Positions 6,561-14,200 of a DNA stretch of 16,728 nt are shown here, one piece after another. Position 1 is the stretch's first letter; every line of letters begins with the position of its first letter. Position numbers and translations under genes: made by a program. The notes below the pieces were generated by a model that saw only the letters and a program-made list of their open reading frames with translations, did not search any database and had not been told where the DNA came from. The stretch comes from an uncultured Treponema sp. (GTDB lineage: Bacteria > Spirochaetota > Spirochaetia > Treponematales > Treponemataceae): positions 1 through 16,728 of the forward strand of contig CALGGS010000266.1 in the NCBI GenBank assembly GCA_937915735.1, given 5' to 3'.

Positions 6561-7041
6561 CTTTGCAGTTTGGGTTGACGCTGACTCTTTCCCTCAAAAA
6601 GCCAGAAATTTTACGCTTGAATATAGTTTTTCAAAAAAAATACCCGTAAATTTTGTCGCAAATCATGAAATCAAAATTGAGCCAAAATATCAGAACGCAA
6701 AAATGATTGTCTGCCAAAAAGAGGCTGATTCCGCTGACAATTACATTTTTGAAAATGCGGCTGAAAATGACATGGTTTTGACCCGGGACATTCCCTTTGC
6801 AAGTCGTCTTGTCGAAAAAAAAATCACGGTTTTAAATGACAGGGGACTTGTTTTTAACAAAGAAAATATCGAAGAAAAACTCCGTGAGCGGGAATTCAGC
6901 CTTAATATGGCGCAAATCGGGCTTGGCGGAAACAAAGCAAATTTTTATGGTGAAAAAGAATTAAAAAAATTTTCAAGAACCTTTGAGGAAAAAATCCTTG
7001 AAAACATTATGATTGTGACCTACGGAGTCAAAAAGAGATAG
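6547..7041 (+). CDS. YaiI/YqxD family protein (DUF188), PIN-like fold
   Basis: This family has a PIN/NYN-like nuclease fold but no established function. Hallmarks in order are WVDAD near the N-terminus, VNFVANHEI, the acidic DSADNYIFENAAENDMVLTRDIPFA segment, and LNDRG. The conserved acidic residues of these motifs would cluster as a metal site by analogy to PIN domains. At 164 residues the length is ordinary for the family, with a C-terminal GGNKANFYGEKELKKF segment. The gene overlaps the zapA-like gene by 14 bases. ATG 6547 gives the shortest lead to WVDAD; ATG 6538, with AAGG six bases upstream, is a plausible alternative adding three residues. It closes the + strand operon and faces the HD-GYP gene tail to tail, 22 bases apart with no clear terminator. 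Confidence 0.85.
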   Translation: METLNFAVWVDADSFPQKARNFTLEYSFSKKIPVNFVANHEIKIEPKYQNAKMIVCQKEADSADNYIFENAAENDMVLTRDIPFASRLVEKKITVLNDRGLVFNKENIEEKLREREFSLNMAQIGLGGNKANFYGEKELKKFSRTFEEKILENIMIVTYGVKKR

Positions 7042-7063
7042 TGCAGGAAAAGACCGTGAACTC

Positions 7064-8368
7064 TTACTTTTTTTCCATACGCTCATAGGCGGCGTTGATT
7101 GAGATGATTCGCTCTTTTACTTCGAGAAATGCCAGAACCAGAGAAGGGTCAAACTGCTTTCCTGAAAGACTTTGGATTTCCATAAAGGCATCGTCGATTG
7201 ACCAGGCTTCTTTGTAGACCCTGCTGTGAGAAAGAGCGTCGAAAACATCGGCGATTGCGACGATTCGCGCAGAAAGAGGAATTTCTTCGCCCTTTAAAGG
7301 CTCGCATTTTTCGATAGGATTTCCGATTTGGTAAGTTGTGTAGTCTATTTTTCCGGGATAACCGCGCTCGCTGCCGTCCCACCATTCGTGATGATGAAGG
7401 GCGACATCCCGTGACATTTCGTCAATTTCGGATTCTGGAGGAGTGAAAAGCTGGGCTCCGACACAGGTGTGGCTCATCATTATTGCGCGTTCTTCTTCCG
7501 TAAAGCGGCCCGGACCCGGCTTTTTTAAGATTACATCTGAAATGCCGACCTTTCCTAAGTCGTGACATTTTGCCGCGATTTTTAGGAGGTCTCGGAACTT
7601 CATCCGTTCTTCTTTTTCGATGTGACGATTCGCAGCCCACTGGTCATAAATTTCGAGAGAAAAGTCTGAGACCCGTTCTACATGAACGCCTGTTTCTTTA
7701 GGATCCCGGAATTCGGCCATACGCTGCATTCGCTTTATCATGTTGCTCGTGAGGTAAGTGTGCTCAAGAGCCTGCGTTACGCTTGAAGCAAACTGCTTGA
7801 TAAATTCAACGGAGTCGTCCGTAAAGGCGATGACTTTGCCGTTTTTGTCTTTTGCGTTGATAATCTGAAGGACACCCAAAGTTTGCCCGCTGCTTGTAAT
7901 GAGCGGAAGCGTGAGCATTGAGACTGTTTTGTATCCGGTTGAAATGTCGGTGCTGCTGTTGAACTTGTAGGGGGTGTCACCTTCGATGTGATAGGCATCT
8001 GGAATGTTTAGTATTTGCCCTGTGCATGCGCAATAGCCTGCGATTGAAGCCTTTGTAATTGGAACGGTGAAGTAAACATAAGGCGATTTTGCGTCAGGGC
8101 GGCTAGGTTGCTGAGTGTCGTTCTGTGCGTACTTAATGCGGAGCAGCTTGTTTTTGTATTCGTTTTCTTCTTCGTGATAGGTAAGAGCGTTTACGGCGGA
8201 AGGCTGCTTGTCTTCGATTACATAAATTGAACCGGCGTCAGCATTTGCGATTGCCCTTGCCTCGGTGAGGATGCGTTCCAAAAGGACATCCGTGTCGCGA
8301 ATTTCGTTGAGAAGTTTTTCTGTTTCAAAGACTTTTTGTAGTTTTACCGCATCTAGTGCTTTGCCCAT
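7064..8368 (-). CDS. GAF and HD-GYP domain protein, probable cyclic-di-GMP phosphodiesterase
   Basis: HD-GYP proteins hydrolyse cyclic-di-GMP (or related dinucleotides), a second messenger that controls motility and surface behaviour. Residues about 20-200 are a GAF sensor domain (DAGSIYVIED, then the TLPLITSSGQTLGVLQIINA core). Residues about 210-420 are the HD-GYP domain: H229, the metal pair HD at 269-270 in CHDLGKVGISD, H300, HHHE at 325-328, and D374 in ARIVAIADVFDAL. The GYP motif is modified: DGS-ER-GYPG at 331-339 has two extra residues compared with DGxGYP, and about 18 residues (340-357) are inserted before LKGEEIPLSARI. There is no transmembrane segment, so it acts in the cytosol and senses a soluble ligand through GAF. 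TTAGGAA upstream of the ATG is a weak SD. Activity cannot be confirmed from sequence. Confidence 0.88.
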   Translation of the reverse strand: MGKALDAVKLQKVFETEKLLNEIRDTDVLLERILTEARAIANADAGSIYVIEDKQPSAVNALTYHEEENEYKNKLLRIKYAQNDTQQPSRPDAKSPYVYFTVPITKASIAGYCACTGQILNIPDAYHIEGDTPYKFNSSTDISTGYKTVSMLTLPLITSSGQTLGVLQIINAKDKNGKVIAFTDDSVEFIKQFASSVTQALEHTYLTSNMIKRMQRMAEFRDPKETGVHVERVSDFSLEIYDQWAANRHIEKEERMKFRDLLKIAAKCHDLGKVGISDVILKKPGPGRFTEEERAIMMSHTCVGAQLFTPPESEIDEMSRDVALHHHEWWDGSERGYPGKIDYTTYQIGNPIEKCEPLKGEEIPLSARIVAIADVFDALSHSRVYKEAWSIDDAFMEIQSLSGKQFDPSLVLAFLEVKERIISINAAYERMEKK

Positions 8369-8384
8369 TATTTTTTCCTAACCG

Positions 8385-8420
8385 AGTATAAAGTATAATT
8401 CAATCAATAAAAATAGTCTA
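8385..8420 (-). promoter_or_regulatory. Candidate promoter of the HD-GYP gene
   Basis: On the - strand two copies of TATACT lie in tandem at 8392-8397 and 8385-8390. The upstream copy is 17 bp from TAGACT (8415-8420), 4 of 6 to TTGACA, giving a start near 8385 and a leader of about 17 nt. The region is shared back to back with the der promoter within 115 bp. Confidence 0.45.
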
Positions 8421-8448
8421 GAAAAAATACAGGATTTTTTTAGTCACT

Positions 8449-8477
8449 ATGACAAAAGGCGTTTTTATTGATATAAT
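8449..8477 (+). promoter_or_regulatory. Strong sigma-70 promoter of der, directly abutting its start codon
   Basis: ATGACA (8449-8454, 5 of 6 to TTGACA), a 17-bp spacer and a perfect TATAAT (8472-8477) form one of the best promoters in the window. The expected transcription start, about 7 bases after the -10 box, coincides with the A of ATG at 8484. There is no room for a Shine-Dalgarno site, so the message appears leaderless. Confidence 0.7.
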
Positions 8478-8483
8478 CTTGCT

Positions 8484-9935
8484 ATGTCGAAAAATAAAGC
8501 AAATCCTTTTAAAGATTACGATGAAAAAGCAGAAGCCGAAAAAGCGGGCTTTGACACTTCAAAATATTATGTGAATCTTCCTCTTGTTGTAATAGCGGGC
8601 CGTCCGAATGTGGGAAAATCAACTCTTTTCAATAGATTTATGCACAAGCGGCTGGCGATTGTTGACCCGACTCCGGGCGTTACCCGTGACCCTGTGGAAG
8701 CGACGGCCTTCATTATGGGTAAGCCTGTCCGATTGGTTGACACCGGCGGTTACAAGCTTGACCGGGATCCGACTAGCCGCGAGAGCGAAATGGACGAGCT
8801 TGTCGTTCAAAAAACTCTTGAATCAATAAAAAAGGCCGACAAAATCCTGCTTCTTCTTGAGGCTGGAATTATCACCGGGGAGGATGAAGAATTCATTCAT
8901 CTTCTGCGGCCTTACTGGGACAAACTTGTCGTTGCTGTGAATAAATGCGAAGGCGGAGCTGGCGAAGATATTGCCTGGAATTATCTTCAATATGGATTTA
9001 AGGAGCTTATTTTTATTTCCGCTGACCATGGCGACCATATTTCAGAACTTGCGACAAAACTTACTGACGGCCTGGACTTTTCCCGTGTAGAAGAAGGTGA
9101 AAAGCCGCTGGCGCCAATCAGAATCGCAATACTAGGAAAGCCAAACACCGGAAAGTCAACTCTTTCAAACAGGCTCACTCACTCGGAAAAGTCTATTGTC
9201 TCGGATTACGCTGGAACTACGCGTGATGTCGTCGAGGGAAAATTTCAGTATGCCGGCCGTGATTTTGAGATTATGGACACAGCCGGAATTCGCCGAAAAA
9301 AGAAAGTCACCGAAAATGTCGAGTATTATTCTGTAAATCGGGCGATAAAAACTTTGGATAACTGCGATGTCGTCTTTTTGATGATTGACGCTCAGGAAGG
9401 CTTGGCTGATCAGGACAAAAAAATCTGTTCTCTTGCGTATGAGCGTGGCCGTGGAATAATTTTCGTTCTTAACAAATGGGACACACAGGAACAGAGCCGA
9501 AAAACTCTTCGCACGACTCAGGACTACATAAAAACGATGTTCGGTCACATGAACTGGGCACCGATTCTGCCTCTTTCTGCGCTAAAAGGCGAGGGAATAA
9601 AAGATTTATTGAACAAAGCGATTGAGCTTTACGAGCAGCTTATTCGAAAAGTCGAGACGAGCGCCCTTAACAAGGCTCTTGAAGACTGGCTTTTCCATTA
9701 TCCGCCACCAGCAAGTAAGGCCATTCATTTTAAAATCCGCTATATGACTCAGACAAGTGTCAATCCTGTTTCGTTCAGAATTTTCTGCACAAGCCCGGAC
9801 AATGTTCCCGAAAGCTATGTCACATATCTAAAGAATTCTATCCGAAAAGACTTAGGTTTCGATCAGATTCCGGTTGAAGTGAACCTGCAGGCAAGCCGAA
9901 AACGCTGGGAAAATCGTTTCGATGAGGAAAAATGA
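8484..9935 (+). CDS. der: Ribosome biogenesis GTPase Der (EngA)
   Basis: Der has two tandem GTPase domains and a KH-like C-terminal domain and is needed for 50S subunit maturation. The first G domain has the P-loop GRPNVGKS (39-46), DTGG (86-89) and NKCE (153-156). The second has GKPNTGKS (218-225), DTAG (265-268) and NKWD (330-333). The C-terminal KH-like domain (about 380-475) contains PPPASKAIHFKIRYMTQTS. At 483 residues it is in the family range, with a charged extension of about 32 residues before the first P-loop. In the first domain the guanine-specificity motif is NKCE rather than the usual NKxD. No SD precedes the ATG, consistent with the adjacent -10 box. The stop overlaps the start of the MerR-type gene by ATGA. 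Confidence 0.96.
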   Translation: MSKNKANPFKDYDEKAEAEKAGFDTSKYYVNLPLVVIAGRPNVGKSTLFNRFMHKRLAIVDPTPGVTRDPVEATAFIMGKPVRLVDTGGYKLDRDPTSRESEMDELVVQKTLESIKKADKILLLLEAGIITGEDEEFIHLLRPYWDKLVVAVNKCEGGAGEDIAWNYLQYGFKELIFISADHGDHISELATKLTDGLDFSRVEEGEKPLAPIRIAILGKPNTGKSTLSNRLTHSEKSIVSDYAGTTRDVVEGKFQYAGRDFEIMDTAGIRRKKKVTENVEYYSVNRAIKTLDNCDVVFLMIDAQEGLADQDKKICSLAYERGRGIIFVLNKWDTQEQSRKTLRTTQDYIKTMFGHMNWAPILPLSALKGEGIKDLLNKAIELYEQLIRKVETSALNKALEDWLFHYPPPASKAIHFKIRYMTQTSVNPVSFRIFCTSPDNVPESYVTYLKNSIRKDLGFDQIPVEVNLQASRKRWENRFDEEK

Positions 9936-10252
9936 CTTACACAATCGGTGAAGTCGAGGAATTGACTGGCATAAAGCAAAATGTTCTCCGTTATTGGGAA
10001 ACAGTGATTCCTGGTTTTGCCCCGAAAAAGGATTTGGGGGGCAGACGCGTCTACACCGAGCGTGATTTTGAAATCATTTTGAGGCTTAAATATCTTATTT
10101 ATGAGCGGAAATTCACGATTGAGGGTGCTCGAAACGAAATTTTACACGAAGCCGCATCTTATGAGCTGAATGCTGATGTTCTGGGCGAAATCCGTGAAAT
10201 CAGGAAAGAGCTGTCAAAGCTGTATTTGCTAATCAAAAAAAAGCCGTGCTAA
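9932..10252 (+). CDS. Short MerR-family transcriptional regulator
   Basis: The 106-residue protein is essentially a MerR DNA-binding domain. It has the helix-turn-helix YTIGEVEELTGIKQNVLRYWE, the wing GGRRVYTERDFEIILRLKYLIYE, and a second helix pair ending in FTIEGARNEI. It is followed by a short coiled helix (VLGEIREIRKELSKLYLLIKK) that would dimerise. A dedicated effector-binding domain and metal-ligand cysteines are absent, so the inducer is unknown. ATG overlaps the der stop (ATGA), and GAGG near 9924 inside der serves as SD, so it is co-translated with der. Similar HTH-only MerR proteins are found in spirochaetes and others; the target is not known. Family confidence is high. Confidence 0.88.
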   Translation: MTYTIGEVEELTGIKQNVLRYWETVIPGFAPKKDLGGRRVYTERDFEIILRLKYLIYERKFTIEGARNEILHEAASYELNADVLGEIREIRKELSKLYLLIKKKPC

Positions 10253-10275
10253 ATGAAATTTTACGGCTAAATTTT
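10242..10275 (+). terminator. Weak candidate terminator after the MerR-type gene
   Basis: AGCCGT (10242-10247), overlapping the end of the gene, can pair with ACGGCT (10263-10268), followed by AAATTTT. The stem is only 6 bp, the loop is 15 nt and the T run is short, so this is tentative. Confidence 0.3.
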
Positions 10276-10348
10276 GATTATAAAATCTGCTCATTTCGCT
10301 ATAAAAGATTGGAAATATAATCACTAAAATTGAAAATCTCCAAAATCT

Positions 10349-10396
10349 AAAATAAAATTATTACGATTATTTTATTTTCATTTTTATAAAATGAAA
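10349..10396. promoter_or_regulatory. Two adjacent AT-rich palindromes upstream of the lipoprotein/pectinase genes
   Basis: AAAATAAAAT (10349-10358) and ATTTTATTTT (10369-10378) form a perfect 10-bp inverted repeat with a 10-nt spacer. TTTCATTTT (10376-10384) and AAAATGAAA (10388-10396) form a perfect 9-bp one around TAT. A 9-bp-periodic direct repeat AGCATTT follows at 10396-10402 and 10405-10411. A -10-like TATAAT lies further upstream at 10316-10321 and TATAAA at 10385-10390, neither with a good -35. The arrangement could be an operator or leader hairpins; it could also be chance in AT-rich DNA. Confidence 0.35.
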
Positions 10397-10426
10397 GCAT
10401 TTCTAGCATTTTTTATAGAGGTGTCT

Positions 10427-11179
10427 ATGCGAAATCTGTTTTTAAAAAGGATTTTGGTTTTGGGAGCGGCACTTGTCCTCCCGATGATTTTTGTTTTGGG
10501 CTGTTCTTCTGACGGGGGAAGTTCTAGTACTCCGTCACCTGAAGAAACGGTTACAAATGCAGTGACAGGCGTAACACTTTCTGTTGATAAAACATCTATT
10601 GCTGCAAGCGGGACTACGGCAACATTTACCGCAACTCCAACAACTACGGGAAACCCGACAATTACATATACATGGGCCATTACGGCTGTGGATGGAAGTG
10701 CTGCCACAAGTACAAGCTATGCAAGTCTTTCTGGAAACGAAACGACCGCGACCCTCACTTCAAAAAATACGACGACATCTTCTCATACTGTTACCGTTCA
10801 GGTTACGGCAAGCGCCGGAACGAGCTCAGAGACTGCTACCAAGACAGTAACCATTGAGGCTGCCTCTGAAGAAAACGACGACCCAGCAGAAACTAATGGT
10901 GCAACACTTTCGCTAACATTCTTGAATGGCGACAACGATTTGACGGTAACGGCAACATCTTCTTCAAGCGGATATACCTTTACGGCAACACCGCCCAGCA
11001 CGACCGCAAGTTACACCTACGCATGGTATGTGATTTCTGCAGCGGGCAAGACAACAAAGCAGTCTTCAACCGAAAAGACATGTACGGTGGCAACCTCTAC
11101 TGATATTGCCAAGATTTTTGTAACGGCAACGGAAAGCGGAAATGATGCTCTTGTCTATTCTGCGGAATACGGACTGTAA
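10427..11179 (+). CDS. Exported Ig-like-domain lipoprotein of unknown function
   Basis: No enzymatic domain is recognised. The 250-residue protein has a lipoprotein signal peptide (MRNLFLKR, hydrophobic core, lipobox VLGC at 23-26) followed by a G/S/T-rich linker. The body holds two beta-sandwich-like repeats. The first is about residues 45-145: GVTLSVDKTSIAASGTTATF, then YTWAITAVDG with a central Trp, ending in TATKTVTIEAA. The second is about 158-250: GATLSLTFLNGDNDLTVTAT, then YTYAWYVISAAGK. The first resembles the Ig-like module before the lyase domain of the next protein. GAGGTG at 10418-10423 places the start at ATG 10427; an upstream ATG at 10391 lacks an SD. It ends 21 bases before the pectinase gene and is probably co-transcribed. 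A role in surface display or carbohydrate adhesion is inference. Confidence 0.75.
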   Translation: MRNLFLKRILVLGAALVLPMIFVLGCSSDGGSSSTPSPEETVTNAVTGVTLSVDKTSIAASGTTATFTATPTTTGNPTITYTWAITAVDGSAATSTSYASLSGNETTATLTSKNTTTSSHTVTVQVTASAGTSSETATKTVTIEAASEENDDPAETNGATLSLTFLNGDNDLTVTATSSSSGYTFTATPPSTTASYTYAWYVISAAGKTTKQSSTEKTCTVATSTDIAKIFVTATESGNDALVYSAEYGL

Positions 11180-11200
11180 GCGGGAATACGGAGGAAAATT

Positions 11201-14200
11201 ATGACAAAACTGAAAAATATTTTTGGCACAGCAGTTGTGGCTTTATCGGCACTTGTTTTATTCGTTTTTACAGCTTGTAGTGATATTTCAAGCCCCTTTT
11301 CGGATGAAAGTATATCTACAAAAACAGCACAGGTAACGCTTTCTCTGGGAACTGCGGCACGAACCGTATTGCCAGATATTGATTTGGAAAGTGGCTATAC
11401 CTTTACGGTAACGACTACGCCCCAAGGCTCTAGCACGGCTACGACCCAGCTGGAAAATAAAACATACGCCGAACTGACAACGGCAAATGCAATTTCACTT
11501 GAGGCTGGCACTTACACCTTTACCGTGACGGCAACAAACAGCACAAAGAATGTTACCTTACAGGGAAGCACTACCGTAGCAATTACTAGTGGTTCAAATG
11601 CGGTGGGCGTAAAACTTTCTGATGCTACAACAAATGGAACAGGTAGCGTTGAAGTAACGCTGAACTACACAAAGAATGCGGGCGTTAAGGCGGTTTATGC
11701 CTATTGGGGCGAAAGTATGCCGGAAAGTGCGGTCACTACTGGAACGAACCTGTTTGAGAGCGACGGCACCGTGACATTCTCAAAAGAAGATGTTACAGCC
11801 GGAAAAACATATTACATCGCCTTCTATTTGTATGATGCAAGTTCAGAATTGCTGGCAACTTATTTTGACACCGTGTATGTGGTTGCTGGCTACAATTCTA
11901 CAGCGACAAAGTCTGTAAAAATCTCAAAAACAGTTGGCGTTTACCCGGAAATTGGCTCAACAGAGGCTTATGCCGACACTCAGTTGATTCTTACCTTTAC
12001 GAGCACCCCGACACTGGTCGCAGATAAGGAAGTGAAGATTTATACATCGGCAGGAACTTTAGTTGATACAATCACAATCAATTCAACGACTGCGGATGAA
12101 TCACAGACAGCACAGAGCGGTTACACAATCAATGTCGGAAACAAGCAGCTTGTTCGTGTTGACGGCAACAGCGTGTATATTCAGCCCCACTACGGAAAAC
12201 TTGCATGGAATACGGCTTACTATGTAGAAATTGGCGCAGACGCAATCACTGGTGCAAGCACCCTTTACGGCGGAAATACATGGAGCGGATTCAGCGGTTC
12301 AGATGGCTGGAACTTTACCACAAAAGCCGAACCATCTTTAAGCACAACTGTTACCGTCAGCAACAATGCTTCTGACTCAGCGGATTTCTTCTCTGTTTAC
12401 GGGGCAATGGCGGCTGTCGCGGCAAAAACAAGCGGAACCTACGAAATCCAGATTGAGCCAGGCACCTACTACGAACTGATTAGCGTACAGAGCAAAGGCG
12501 CAAACATAATTCTCAAGGGCATGGGAAGCGCCCAGTACGGTAGCGATGTGGTGATTGAATATGTGAATAATGTGTATTTGGCTTCTCTCATGGGAAACAA
12601 CTATACAGGCATGGCACAACGAGCTTCTTTCTCATTTAGTGGTAGCGATTTGACGCTTGAAAATGTTACGCTTAAAAATCTGACAGAGCGCAAGACGAGC
12701 TATTCTTACACAGGTAAGTATTATGACACAAGTCTTACAAAGTCTGTTAGCGATGGAAATGTGCAGGCTGAAACGCTCCTCTTTACAGGAAGTCATTTCT
12801 TGAATGCATATAACAGTTCTTTTGTAAGTAAACAAGATACGCTTTATACCGAAGGAAAAGTGTGGTTCTACGATTGTCATGTTGAGGGAGATGTGGACTT
12901 CATTTGGGGTAAGAGCGATGTAGCCTTGTTTGAAAACTGTGATATTAAATGTGTGTATGATTTGCAAAGTAATGGTACGGCTTACATTCTTGAGACGCGT
13001 GTAGGCTCGCAGAATACATCCTCAATTGGAAAGGGCTATGTACTGTTTAATTCAAGTGTTACGGTAGATTCTGGAGCGACGGTCTATTATGCTCGTCGTG
13101 CTAGTGCTGCAGGCTCATCGAATAATTACTACGATCAGTCTGCTTTGGTAAATGTTACTTTTACTGCCGCTCCTCATGCTGCTCATTATAATTCAGACAA
13201 AGAACCTTATGCTCTAACAGGTACACTATATGGTGATTATGCTGATGTAGGTTGGAAAGAATATAATGTAACGGTAAACGGTACTGCTGTTGGTACGACA
13301 AGTCGCTATGAAAAATCTGCTGTCATTACTGACACTGAATATACGGCAGAGTACAGCGGTCGCCGTGCGATTTTGAACAGGTATTATGACATTACGAATA
13401 AGGCGTATGCGCAGAATGCTACGACTGACCGGTTTGATGTGGACGCCCTGATTACTACAAGAGGCTATAATGTAACGGCAGACCTTTCCAGCGAAGTTGC
13501 TGCAGCAGAAACGACTTATTCTTATGTGACTTGGGATTGGCAGAATAATACCGTGAAGATGTATAACTCGTCTGGAACAGAGGTCACTACATTGCAGAAA
13601 ACTGGCGCAACAGGAACTCTTGTTGGTGATGATTCTTCTGTTGTCGCAACTGTTGATGCAACATCTGGAAAACTGGCTAACAGGAATACAGATAATACTG
13701 ACGCACAATTTAATGCAGATACTGTAATCGGCATTCCTGTTGCCGCCGGGGATGTTGTTACTGTAAACTGTCGTTCAAATAGCAGTTACATTCAGATGAA
13801 AGACTCTGCTACAGATGCAACATATGCAAGTGTACTAACTTGCACTGCATCTGTTGCCGGATATGTGTACATAACAGCAACGACTAGTAGTGCATATCTC
13901 TACTCTATCCAGCGCAAATCAGAAAATACCAGCGGTACTACTGTCTCAATTTCAGGTGATACTTCCGTGGCAGTTGGTGAAAGCGTCACGCTTACGGCAA
14001 ATGCAAGTGCGGCAACCTCTGGTGTATGGAGCTGGCTCTTTGATACTGGCTCAAGCTCAGACTATGCGACCCTGGAAGTGACAGCACAATCTACAACAAG
14101 TTCAACTGCAACGGTAAAAGGCTTGTCCGCTGGCAGTGTCAAAGTGTATGCCGTGGTTGACGGCGTGGTAAGTAATGCGTATAGCGTAAAAATAAATGCA

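Noticed and set aside
10391..10426. Upstream ATG 10391 as the lipoprotein start
   Set aside because: It lies in the palindrome arm without an SD. ATG 10427 has GAGGTG upstream and gives a standard lipoprotein signal peptide.
13226..13708. 160-codon - strand open frame inside the pectinase
   Set aside because: Shadow of the + strand frame: rich in Cys, Ser and Ile with no family pattern and no SD.
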